Part shown: positions 1 to 6,425 of the stretch, piece after piece | Numbering within the stretch: position 1 is the stretch's first letter | How the letters are laid out: every line of letters starts with the position of its first letter | Assembly: GCA_002842935.1 (NCBI GenBank) | Contig: PHEM01000040.1 | Span: forward strand, 1-15,343 | From: Alphaproteobacteria bacterium HGW-Alphaproteobacteria-13 | GTDB taxonomy: Bacteria > Pseudomonadota > Alphaproteobacteria > Sphingomonadales > Sphingomonadaceae | Length of the DNA stretch: 15,343 nucleotides | Direction: 5' to 3' | The notes under the pieces: generated by a model | Database searches by the model: none | What the model was told of the DNA's origin: nothing | The model's input: only the letters and a program-made list of their open reading frames with translations | Position numbers and translations under genes: made by a program

Positions 1-818
1 ACCTCCGCCGCCATCTCGCGCGCGGTCTCGACATCGACGCGGATCACGCCGGGCGGCGTCGGCAGCGGCACGGGACCCGCGACCAGCAGCACCTCGGCCC
101 CCGCTTCGGCGGCGGCGGCGGCGATGGCGAAGCCCTGCTTGCCGCTCGACCGGTTGGCGATATAGCGCACGGGATCGATCGGCTCGTGCGTCGGTCCCGC
201 CGTGATCAGGATGCGGCGGCCATGGAGCGGGCGATGGTTCGCGGGCGCGAAGTCGGGTTGTCCGGCAAGCGGAGAGGGGTTTCGCAGCGCCGCCTCGATC
301 GCGCGCAGGATCGCTTCGGGTTCGGGCAGGCGTCCGGGACCATATTCGCCGCACGCCATCCCGCCCTCGTCGGGTTCCAGCACCGTCACGCCGTCGCCGC
401 GCAGCGCCGCGACGTTGCGCCGCGTCGCGGGGTGCAGCCACATGCGCACGTTCATCGCGGGCGCGGCGAGCACCGGCTTGTCAGTGGCGAGCAGCAGCGT
501 CGTCGCCAGGTCGTCGGCGATCCCCGCCGCCATCTTTGCCAAGAGGTCGGCGGTCGCGGGCGCGACGACGACCAGATCGGCCTCGCGGCTAAGCTGGATA
601 TGCCCCATCTCGACTTCGTCCTTCAGGTCGAAGAGGTTGGTGTAAACCTGATTCTCGCTGAGCGCGGCAAGCGTCAGCGGGGTCACGAACTGCTCGCCCG
701 CGCGCGTCAGCACACAGCGCACGCCATGCCCGGCCTTGCGCAGCAGGCGGACCAGCTCGATGCTCTTATAGGCCGCGATGCCGCCGCCGACGATCAGGAG
801 GATGCGTTGCGCGGCCAT
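1..818 (-). CDS. coaBC: Bifunctional phosphopantothenoylcysteine decarboxylase / phosphopantothenate-cysteine ligase, 3' end cut by window edge
   Basis: Coenzyme A synthesis: the ligase half joins cysteine to 4'-phosphopantothenate and the flavin-dependent decarboxylase half converts the product to 4'-phosphopantetheine, in the cytoplasm. The first 272 residues are visible by translating the minus strand. They begin MAAQRILLIVGGGIAAYKS, a flavoprotein nucleotide-binding start. The decarboxylase motif PAMNVRMW and the flexible flap with its cysteine (GGMACGEYGPGRLPE) follow. The ligase domain opens with ITAGPTHEPIDPVRYIANRS and SSGKQG. The ATG lies 4 bases after the ccdB stop codon, so its ribosome site must lie in the end of ccdB (a GGGGG run sits about 9 bases upstream). 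The gene is probably cotranscribed with ccdAB. The rest of the ligase domain is outside the window. Identity is very secure. Confidence 0.97.
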   Translation of the reverse strand, partial: MAAQRILLIVGGGIAAYKSIELVRLLRKAGHGVRCVLTRAGEQFVTPLTLAALSENQVYTNLFDLKDEVEMGHIQLSREADLVVVAPATADLLAKMAAGIADDLATTLLLATDKPVLAAPAMNVRMWLHPATRRNVAALRGDGVTVLEPDEGGMACGEYGPGRLPEPEAILRAIEAALRNPSPLAGQPDFAPANHRPLHGRRILITAGPTHEPIDPVRYIANRSSGKQGFAIAAAAAEAGAEVLLVAGPVPLPTPPGVIRVDVETAREMAAE

Positions 819-822
819 GGTC

Positions 823-1119
823 TCATACCCCCGTCAGCAGCACGTCGAGCGCGCCGGTGATGCTGAAGCTGTGGTCGTCGAGGGTCATGACGCGCTCATC
901 CAGTTGGCTTGCCGGAATGGCGGCCGCGAACTGCGTATACATGACATATTCGACCCCTTCGACCGTGAAGAGCGGGTTGAGCCGCCGCGCGACCACTTCG
1001 AACGCGTCGACTCGCAGCAGGGGCACCACGAGACGGGTGTTCAGATGGGTCAGCAGGTCGGACTGGCAATCGATCACCAGATCGCCGGCGTCCGTGCGCC
1101 AAACATCGAATTGCGCCAT
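823..1119 (-). CDS. ccdB: CcdB-family toxin (gyrase poison type)
   Basis: A 98-residue protein starting MAQFDVWRTDAGDLVIDCQS, matching the CcdB pattern: an N-terminal beta strand, then VxxQSDLL, then NTRLVVPL, and a C-terminal helix ending LDVLLTGV. Family members bind DNA gyrase A and trap the cleavage complex until neutralised by CcdA. The ATG was chosen because it shares one base with the ccdA stop (TGATG), the usual translational coupling of this pair; a longer frame to 1209 would lie inside ccdA. The C-terminus has TGV where the F-plasmid toxin has WGI. As I recall, chromosomal homologues such as that of Vibrio fischeri also lack that tryptophan, so this need not mean loss of activity. 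The frame is intact. Family assignment is firm; toxicity is inferred. Confidence 0.9.
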   Translation of the reverse strand: MAQFDVWRTDAGDLVIDCQSDLLTHLNTRLVVPLLRVDAFEVVARRLNPLFTVEGVEYVMYTQFAAAIPASQLDERVMTLDDHSFSITGALDVLLTGV

Positions 1120-1379
1120 CAGAAAAGCCGGTATTTGGCGAGCGGCAACCCGTGCTTGCGGACATATTCGTTCGATGCCTCGATCGCGGCGCGATTCTCT
1201 TCCTTCCACGCCGTTTCGCGCGCCTTCTTCACTTCGGCGGCAAGGCCGGTCTGGCAGGCTTCGCTGACGTTGATGCCCAGCTTTCGCGCCTCTTCGACCA
1301 GTTCGGCGTTGAGCGAGACGTTGGTCGGCTTTTTGGGACCTTCATATGGCGCGCGCGCGAATCGCACAGGACGGTTCAT
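1119..1379 (-). CDS. ccdA: CcdA-family antitoxin and autorepressor
   Basis: An 86-residue antitoxin. Residues about 17-50 (KKPTNVSLNAELVEEARKLG onward) form a ribbon-helix-helix DNA-binding domain. Residues about 51-86 form the toxin-binding tail, with the typical WKEENRAAIEASNEYVRKHG and a final LPLAKYRLF. Its job is to wrap and inactivate CcdB and to repress its own operon. Two in-frame ATGs exist, at 1385 and 1379. The AAAGGAG at 1386-1392 touches the first but stands about 6 bases before the second, so 1379 is chosen. The stop codon overlaps the ccdB start by one base. A sigma-70 promoter and a palindrome lie directly upstream. Confidence 0.92.
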   Translation of the reverse strand: MNRPVRFARAPYEGPKKPTNVSLNAELVEEARKLGINVSEACQTGLAAEVKKARETAWKEENRAAIEASNEYVRKHGLPLAKYRLF

Positions 1380-1385
1380 CGCCAT

Positions 1386-1392
1386 CTCCTTT
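1386..1392 (-). promoter_or_regulatory. Ribosome binding site of ccdA
   Basis: Read on the minus strand this is AAAGGAG, a near-perfect Shine-Dalgarno sequence. Its distance decides the ccdA start: it abuts the ATG at 1385 but has a proper 6-base spacer to the ATG at 1379. Confidence 0.75.
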
Positions 1393-1393
1393 G

Positions 1394-1408
1394 CGCATAG
1401 GATATGCG
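1394..1408. promoter_or_regulatory. Candidate CcdA operator palindrome over the -10 box
   Basis: CGCATA-GGA-TATGCG is a perfect 6-base inverted repeat with a 3-base centre, lying over the whole -10 box. A further TATG follows at 1409-1412, six bases after the one at 1403. Ribbon-helix-helix antitoxins repress by binding such short palindromes in their own promoter, so this is the natural operator candidate. Confidence 0.55.
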
Positions 1409-1427
1409 TATGATGGCCTTGTTTCAA
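1399..1427 (-). promoter_or_regulatory. Sigma-70 type promoter of ccdAB (possibly also serving coaBC)
   Basis: On the minus strand, TTGAAA (1427-1422) and TATCCT (1404-1399) are separated by exactly 17 bases. The -35 box overlaps the stop codon region of the upstream membrane protein gene. The expected start of transcription is near 1392, giving a very short leader that begins at the ribosome binding site. No terminator is seen between this promoter and coaBC. Predicted from sequence only. Confidence 0.6.
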
Positions 1428-2512
1428 GCGTGTGATGTCATGTGGCGGGGCGGCGCGAGCGCGCGGACGAGCGCGGCCAGCGCGGCGGGGGCAAGGACCA
1501 GCCCGACGAACAGGGTCGGGACGACGAGCATCCCCCAATAATCATTGTCGGGCCGCGCGAAGAGCATGAAGGCGGCGGCATAGACCAGCTGGACCGCCAG
1601 CCCCAGCGTGCCGAGACGCGAGCGCCAGGCGAGCCAGCCGAGCAGGGCGAGCGGCGTCAGAATGGCCACGACCCACGGCGGCGCGCCGAAGCGGAGGATC
1701 GAGCTGTTGTGGATGAAGGCGATATAATTGTTCCAGCCGTTCATCCCCAGCCAGCCGGCGCCGCCGATGTCGCCGGGGCGGACCACGTCCGCGACCGCCG
1801 CCGCATGAAGGGCCAGACCGGCGGCAACGGCGATTCCGACCGCGATCCAGGCGCCCGCCGCCTTCCAGTCGCGGTCGGCCAGCGCGAAAAGGCCGAACAG
1901 CATCGCGACGGGCAGCACCGTCTCGCGGATCGCCAGCGCCGCCGCGATCACGGCCATCGCCGCCCATGGCCGCCGGGGGCGATAGAGGGCGAGCGCGATG
2001 GCGATCAGCACGCCCGCGATGACTTCATGGATCAGCACCCATTGCCCGGACATCACTTGCCCCAGATTGACCGCCATCGGCAGTACGGCGAACCGGGCAT
2101 AGTCCGGCAGGCCCGGCTCGTCCTTCAGACGCCGCCGCCACAGGAACAGCGTGGCCAGTCCCAGCAGGCTGGCGAGGATCGTGCCCGCAGGCAGGCCGAT
2201 CCGGCTCAGCATCGTTTCCAGTGTCGGCAGGCGCACCGCGACGAAGGGGCGGAGCGGATAGCCATAGGGGCGATGCGCTTCGGCGACGGCGGGGTAATAG
2301 GGCTGGCCCGCCTCCATCCTGCGCAGGATCTTCAGATAGAGCGCATGATCGCCGATCATCCCCTCTTCCCTGGCGATCAAGGGCGAATGCGTGTCCACCG
2401 CGCGCGGGGCGTGCCTGTCGGCGCCGCCGAAGAGCATCAGCGCCGCGAGCAGTGCGAGCAGCAGCGCCGCGACCGGGCGCGGCACGCCGTCGAGGCGATT
2501 CCAGCTCGTCAC
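1424..2512 (-). CDS. Polytopic membrane protein, possibly a GT-C type glycosyltransferase or polyprenyl-linked sugar enzyme
   Basis: A 362-residue protein with about nine hydrophobic segments: near residues 12-29, 104-126, 138-152, 160-178, 182-204, 218-243, 279-296, 303-320 and 325-345. Between the first two lies a long extracytoplasmic loop with GMIGDHALYLKILRRMEAG and then PYGYPLRPFVAVRLPTLE. An acidic residue soon after the first membrane span, followed by such a loop, is the layout of GT-C glycosyltransferases; I cannot name a family with confidence. The start is GTG, 10 bases after the stop of the glycosyltransferase gene, and the two are probably one transcription unit. That neighbour makes lipid-linked sugars likely, so a role in transferring or modifying a glycan at the membrane is a reasonable inference. 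The gene ends at the -35 box of ccdAB. Confidence 0.75.
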   Translation of the reverse strand: MTSWNRLDGVPRPVAALLLALLAALMLFGGADRHAPRAVDTHSPLIAREEGMIGDHALYLKILRRMEAGQPYYPAVAEAHRPYGYPLRPFVAVRLPTLETMLSRIGLPAGTILASLLGLATLFLWRRRLKDEPGLPDYARFAVLPMAVNLGQVMSGQWVLIHEVIAGVLIAIALALYRPRRPWAAMAVIAAALAIRETVLPVAMLFGLFALADRDWKAAGAWIAVGIAVAAGLALHAAAVADVVRPGDIGGAGWLGMNGWNNYIAFIHNSSILRFGAPPWVVAILTPLALLGWLAWRSRLGTLGLAVQLVYAAAFMLFARPDNDYWGMLVVPTLFVGLVLAPAALAALVRALAPPRHMTSHA

Positions 2513-2522
2513 CCGCGCCCCG

Positions 2523-3650
2523 TCATTTGCGCCACGTCAGGGCCGACGACATCGCGAAGTTCCAGATCGCGCCGACCAGCACGCCCGCGACGCCCGCCAC
2601 CCACCAGCGTTCGTCATGTCCCGCCATCCAGGTGCCGATGCCGATATTGGCGACCGCCCCCAGCGCCGAGATCGCATAGAAGCTCGCCAGGCCGCCCAGC
2701 AGCCTCCAGCCCTTCAGCTTGCGGTCGGCGTAGGTGAAGCTGTTGTTCAGGAAGAAGTTGAAGGCGATGGCGGTGACGACCGCGCCGGTCTGCGCGGTCA
2801 GGAAGCTGTCGCCCAGGCCGAGCAGCGCGCGCAGCACGGTCAGATGGACGAACACGCCCAGCCCGCCGACCATCAGGAATTTGAGCAGCCGGACCGGCAC
2901 GATGCGGCCGATGGTCTTGTCGGCGATCAGTTCGGCATATTCGGCGATCACGCGGGCGCCGATCTTGCTTTCGCCCGCCTCGCGGCTGCGGAAGACATAG
3001 GGGATTTCAGCGACTTTCAACGGCGCCGGGCTGGACGCCAATATGTCGAGCAATATCTTGAAACCGATCGCCGAAAGGCGCGGCAGCGCGCGTTCGAAGG
3101 CGTCGCGGCGCACCGCGAAAAAGCCGCTCATGGGATCGCTGACATCGGTGCCGAGCGCGATCTGGCCCGCGCGCGTGGCGAGGCGGCTCATCGCCACGCG
3201 GCCCTTGTCCCAGTCGCCGGTGCCGCCGCCCGCGACATAGCGCGTGCCGACGGCGATGTCGGCGCCATCCTTCTCGATCGCGGCGATCAGGCGCGGCAGC
3301 GCGTCCTCGCTATGTTGCAGGTCGCCGTCCATCACCACGACGACCGGCGCCGCCGTCGCCAATATGCCTTCGACGACCGCCGAGGAAAGCCCCCGGCGGC
3401 CGACGCGCTGGACGATGCGGACATGGCGCGAGGTGCGCGCGATCCGGCGCACGAGACCGCTCGTGCCGTCGGGCGAATCATCGTCGACGAACAGCACTTC
3501 CCAGCCGCGCCCCGCGAGCACGATCGACAGTTTCGCGATCAGCTTCTCGACATTGGCGGCTTCGTTGAGCGTCGGCACCACGACCGCCACGTCGAGAGGA
3601 AGCGAGTCGACCCTGGTGATCCGGTCGGCGAGAAAGCGGTCGTGACGCAT
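2523..3650 (-). CDS. GT2 glycosyltransferase (polyprenyl-phosphate sugar synthase, DPM1-like) fused to a GtrA-like membrane domain
   Basis: A 375-residue protein. Residues about 20-245 are a DPM1-like GT2 domain: VVVPTLNEAANVEKL, the nucleotide-sugar site VDDDSPDGT (55-63), the metal-binding MDGDLQH (107-113), SDPMSGFFAVRR (171-182) and FRSREAGESKIG (220-231). Residues about 254-375 are a GtrA-like domain of four membrane segments (LLKFLMVGGLGVFVH, then FNFFLNNSFTYADR). Such fusions are known; they likely load a sugar (mannose or glucose) from a nucleotide onto undecaprenyl phosphate and help its movement across the membrane. The sugar cannot be told from sequence. A GAGG lies 4 bases before the ATG. 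The downstream membrane protein 10 bases away may use the product. Confidence 0.9.
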   Translation of the reverse strand: MRHDRFLADRITRVDSLPLDVAVVVPTLNEAANVEKLIAKLSIVLAGRGWEVLFVDDDSPDGTSGLVRRIARTSRHVRIVQRVGRRGLSSAVVEGILATAAPVVVVMDGDLQHSEDALPRLIAAIEKDGADIAVGTRYVAGGGTGDWDKGRVAMSRLATRAGQIALGTDVSDPMSGFFAVRRDAFERALPRLSAIGFKILLDILASSPAPLKVAEIPYVFRSREAGESKIGARVIAEYAELIADKTIGRIVPVRLLKFLMVGGLGVFVHLTVLRALLGLGDSFLTAQTGAVVTAIAFNFFLNNSFTYADRKLKGWRLLGGLASFYAISALGAVANIGIGTWMAGHDERWWVAGVAGVLVGAIWNFAMSSALTWRK

Positions 3651-3741
3651 GAAACCTCGATTTTTGCCGGAGAAAGGTCCGGGATGGGTCGAGGATCAGC
3701 CGTAGGGAAGCATGGTAAATATCCGGTAACCGTCGGGGGGC

Positions 3742-3776
3742 GTTCGGATTTGGAGCGCCACGCCATAAATCCGAAC
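3742..3776. repeat. 10 bp perfect inverted repeat
   Basis: GTTCGGATTT at 3742-3751 pairs with AAATCCGAAC at 3767-3776 around a 15-base loop. It abuts the larger 27 bp inverted repeat, and a related GATTTGGATTCG follows that repeat on its far side, so it may be the outer part of one element. There is no T-run on either side, so it is not a normal terminator. Confidence 0.7.
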
Positions 3777-3884
3777 CGTTTCCCCGAGCGAAGTCGAGGG
3801 GCCTGTTCGAGCGGAGCGAGAACCGCGGCGCCCGCAGCCTCGACTTCGCTCGGCAGTGCCCCTCGACTTCGCTCGGGGAAACGG
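3776..3884. repeat. 27 bp perfect inverted repeat (intergenic repeat family b)
   Basis: The arms at 3776-3802 and 3858-3884 are perfect reverse complements of each other. Each contains the core CCCCTCGACTTCGCTCGGGG in one orientation. A third, partial copy (CCTCGACTTCGCTCGG) sits at 3837-3852, in the same orientation as the right arm. The element lies just after the ubiB stop and could form a long stem on ubiB mRNA. I recall this core as a common intergenic repeat in sphingomonad genomes, but could not check it here. Confidence 0.9.
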
Positions 3885-3915
3885 TGATTTGGATTCGTGC
3901 GATCCGTCCTAACGC

Positions 3916-5460
3916 TCACCCCAGCCAGTGCAGCGCGCCCACACCTGCCGCCGCGCCCGCCAGCGCGGTCAGCGCATAGCGCCACCAGCGCCGCCGTTCG
4001 CCCTTGTCCCACATCAGCGGGATGTCGGGCAGCGGCGGGGCGGGCGGGGCGCCGCCGGGTTTGGGCAATTGCGCGTCGAGGCGGCGGATCAGGTCGGGGA
4101 TCAGCGCCAGCGTCCTGCCCTGCTCGCGGATGCCGTCGGCCAGCGCGGCCTCGGGTCCCAGCTCGTCCCGGATCCATTCCTTCACAAAGGGTCCGGACAC
4201 GTCCCACATGTTGATTTTCGGATCGAGCATCGTCGCCACGCCCTCGACCATCACCATCGTCTTTTGCAGCAGCAGCAGGTGCGGCTGCGTCTGCATGTCG
4301 AAATCGCGGGTGATCGCGAACAGTCCGTCGAGCATCTGCCCGACGCTGAGTTCGCTTACCGGCTTGCCGCGCATCGGCTCGCCGACCGCGCGCAGCGCCG
4401 TCGCGAATTCCTCGACGCTGTGATAGTCGGGAACGTACTGCGCCTCGAAATGGATTTCGGCGACGCGGCGGTAATTGCCCGTGGTCAGGCCATAGAGAAT
4501 CTCGGCCAGCCAATAGCGCGCCTGCCGGTTGATCCGCCCCATGATGCCGAAATCGACCGCCGCGATCGTGCCGTCGGCCTTCACGAACAAATTGCCCTGA
4601 TGCATGTCGGCGTGGAAAAAGCCCTCGGCGATCGCCTGCCGCAGGAAAGCGGTGACGAGGTTCGCCGACAAGGTCTCCATGTCGTGCCCCGCCGCGATCA
4701 GCTGGTCGCGGTGCGATATCTTGATGCCGTCGATCCAGTCCAGCGTCATCACGCGGCTGGCCGTGCGGTCCCAGTCGATCGCGGGCACTTCATAGGTCGG
4801 CACGCCGACCATCATGTCGGCCAGTTCCGACGCGGATGCGGCCTCGCGCCGCAGGTCCAGCTCGCGCAAGGTCCAGCGGCGGAAATTGGCGATCACCTGG
4901 CGCGGGCGCAACCGGTTCGCCTCGCCGCCCAAGGCTTCGAGATGCGCGGCCGCCCATTCATAGGTTTCGATGTCGCGCGCGAACTGCTTGTCGATGCCGG
5001 GGCGGCGCACTTTCACGGCGACTTGCCGTCCGTCCGTGGTCACGGCGCGGTGGACCTGCGCGATCGAGGCCGATCCGACGGGTTCGGGATCGAACTCGGC
5101 ATAAAGGCTTTCGAGCGGCGCCTCGAACGTCGCCTCGATTTCCGCGCGGATGCGGTCAAAGGGAACCGGCGGCAGCGCGTCCTGCAAGGTGAGCAGGTTG
5201 CGCGCCGCCTCTTCGCCGACAAGGTCGGGGCGCGTCGCCAGCGTCTGGCCCAGCTTGACCGCCGCCGGGCCGATCGCCTGAAAGGCGGCGGCATAGTCGG
5301 GGATTTTCGGCTGGATCGTGCCGAAGCGGGCAAGGCGGCACAGGCGCTTGACCCCCGGCGGCGTCTGCGGCGCGCTTTCGATGCCGCGCAGCGCGCCGTG
5401 CCGCGCGAGGATGCGGCCCCATTTGAGCAGGCGCAGGATATGGGTGGCTGGGCGCGTCAT
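3916..5460 (-). CDS. ubiB: UbiB, ABC1/ADCK-type atypical kinase-ATPase for ubiquinone synthesis
   Basis: A 514-residue protein of the usual UbiB length. It shows the family marks: KLGQ (69-72, the KxGQ motif), the Ala-rich loop ASIAQVH (131-137), the catalytic-type lysine in VAVKVRRPG (K150), HADMHQGN (283-290) and VDFG (302-305). The C-terminus (about 490-514) has a basic patch and one or two hydrophobic segments, fitting a membrane anchor. UbiB helps extract or present ubiquinone precursors to the membrane-bound synthesis complex; it is not itself a hydroxylase despite older names. It follows ubiE in the same direction, 142 bases away, with a palindromic repeat between them. Its ribosome binding site, GGGGAG 7 bases before the ATG, is the edge of that repeat. 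Confidence 0.96.
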   Translation of the reverse strand: MTRPATHILRLLKWGRILARHGALRGIESAPQTPPGVKRLCRLARFGTIQPKIPDYAAAFQAIGPAAVKLGQTLATRPDLVGEEAARNLLTLQDALPPVPFDRIRAEIEATFEAPLESLYAEFDPEPVGSASIAQVHRAVTTDGRQVAVKVRRPGIDKQFARDIETYEWAAAHLEALGGEANRLRPRQVIANFRRWTLRELDLRREAASASELADMMVGVPTYEVPAIDWDRTASRVMTLDWIDGIKISHRDQLIAAGHDMETLSANLVTAFLRQAIAEGFFHADMHQGNLFVKADGTIAAVDFGIMGRINRQARYWLAEILYGLTTGNYRRVAEIHFEAQYVPDYHSVEEFATALRAVGEPMRGKPVSELSVGQMLDGLFAITRDFDMQTQPHLLLLQKTMVMVEGVATMLDPKINMWDVSGPFVKEWIRDELGPEAALADGIREQGRTLALIPDLIRRLDAQLPKPGGAPPAPPLPDIPLMWDKGERRRWWRYALTALAGAAAGVGALHWLG

Positions 5461-5467
5461 GCCGAAG

Positions 5468-5473
5468 CTCCCC
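5468..5473 (-). promoter_or_regulatory. Ribosome binding site of ubiB, inside a repeat hairpin
   Basis: On the minus strand this is GGGGAG, 7 bases before the ubiB ATG. Four of its six bases lie in the 3' arm of the 10 bp GC-rich hairpin at 5470-5491, so the site may be partly hidden in the mRNA. Confidence 0.65.
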
Positions 5474-5587
5474 TCCCGCGAGCGGGAGGGGCAGCGAGAC
5501 TTGCGAGCTTGCTCGCTAGTCGCAGCGGGGTGGGCAGACGCAGCGTTGCTGGCCCACCCCCGACCCCTCCCGCTTGCGGGAGGGGAG
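5468..5587. repeat. Nested palindromic intergenic element (family c) between ubiE and ubiB
   Basis: Each end is a hairpin of CCCCTCCCGC and GCGGGAGGGG: 5470-5479 with 5482-5491, and 5564-5573 with 5576-5585. The outer ends also pair with each other, CTCCCCTCCCGC (5468-5479) with GCGGGAGGGGAG (5576-5587). Inside are GGGGTGGGC (5527-5535) with GCCCACCCC (5552-5560), and GCGAGC-TT-GCTCGC (5503-5516). The whole 120 bases can fold in alternative ways on either strand. This looks like a REP/REPIN-type mobile repeat. Confidence 0.85.
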
Positions 5588-5602
5588 AAGAATGTCGCAC
5601 CC

Positions 5603-6340
5603 TCACGCCTTCCACCCGCTGTGAATTGCGACCAGCCCGCCCATGATCGGCTCGACCTTCACGCTCGTGAAGCCCGCATCGCGGATCATCGCCGCGAATT
5701 CGGGCATAGGCGGAAAGCGGCGGATCGATTCGATCAGATAGCGATAGCTGTCCTCGTCGTCGGCGATCAGCTTGCCGATCCGGGGCACCAGACGGTGCGA
5801 ATAGGCGTCATAGATGCGCGCGAAGCCTGGCCATTCGTTGGTCGAGAATTCCAGGCAGAAAAAGCGCCCGCCATAGCGCAGCACGCGGTGCGCCTCCTTC
5901 AGCGCCGCCGGGATGTCGGTGACGTTGCGGATGCCGAAGGCGATCGTATAGGCGTCGAAGAACTGGTCGGGGAAAGAGAGTTTCTCGGCATTCTGCTCCG
6001 ACCATACCAGCGTGTCGATGCCGCGCTCCGCCGCGCGCTCCATGCCGACGCCCAGCATGTCGGGGTTGATGTCGGCGACGGTGATGCTGGCGCCCGACCG
6101 CTCCATGCGAAAGGCGATGTCGCCCGTGCCGCCCGCCATGTCGAGGATCTGTTCGCCCGCGCGGGGCTTGACGCGGCGCACGAAGCGGTCCTTCCACAGC
6201 CGGTGCATTCCGCCCGACATGGCGTCGTTCATGATGTCGTACTTGCGCGCGACGCGGCTGAACACTTCGCCGACCATCGCGGTCTTTTCGGTCGCCGGGA
6301 CCTGCTCGTAACCGAAGCTGACGATATCGGGGGTGGCCAT
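5603..6340 (-). CDS. ubiE: UbiE, demethylmenaquinone/2-methoxy-6-polyprenyl-1,4-benzoquinol methyltransferase
   Basis: A 245-residue class I methyltransferase. SAM motif I is LDMAGGTGDIAF (66-77), then ADINPDMLGVG (89-99), the family mark FGIRNVTD (135-142) and the C-terminal YRYLIESIRRFPPMPEF. The N-terminal FGYEQVP and FSRVARKYDIMNDAMSGGMH are also typical. It performs the C-methylation step of ubiquinone (and, where made, menaquinone) synthesis using S-adenosylmethionine. The ATG at 6340 is preceded by AAAGG about 10 bases away. It is divergent from mutM across 85 bases and heads the ubiE-ubiB unit. Confidence 0.97.
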   Translation of the reverse strand: MATPDIVSFGYEQVPATEKTAMVGEVFSRVARKYDIMNDAMSGGMHRLWKDRFVRRVKPRAGEQILDMAGGTGDIAFRMERSGASITVADINPDMLGVGMERAAERGIDTLVWSEQNAEKLSFPDQFFDAYTIAFGIRNVTDIPAALKEAHRVLRYGGRFFCLEFSTNEWPGFARIYDAYSHRLVPRIGKLIADDEDSYRYLIESIRRFPPMPEFAAMIRDAGFTSVKVEPIMGGLVAIHSGWKA

Positions 6341-6425
6341 GGATGCGCGCCTTTGCGGGGAGAGACTGACCGGCCTTTAGCCGGGCCTTGCCGCCCGCGC
6401 AAATGGCGCGTAGCCGGATGGCGAT

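Larger units (their letters stand above)
3651..3915. other. Intergenic region between ubiB and the glycosyltransferase gene
   Basis: This 265-base gap has no credible gene. It holds two nested inverted repeats (listed separately) and then about 90 bases before the glycosyltransferase ATG, where no convincing promoter was seen on the minus strand. A long frame that reads across it on the minus strand is an accident of the repeat. Confidence 0.7.

Noticed and set aside
1442..2737. Plus-strand 431-codon open frame opposite the membrane protein gene
   Set aside because: It is antisense to a frame with clear membrane segments and has an Arg/Asp/Gln/His-rich composition typical of shadow frames.
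3700..3730. Possible CtrA-type site (TTTACCATGCTT on the minus strand)
   Set aside because: It lacks the paired TTAA-N7-TTAA pattern and is too degenerate to support.
3539..4513. Minus-strand open frame crossing the ubiB 3' end, the inverted repeat and the glycosyltransferase start
   Set aside because: It overlaps two real genes in another frame and reads straight through a palindromic repeat; the composition is Arg-rich noise.
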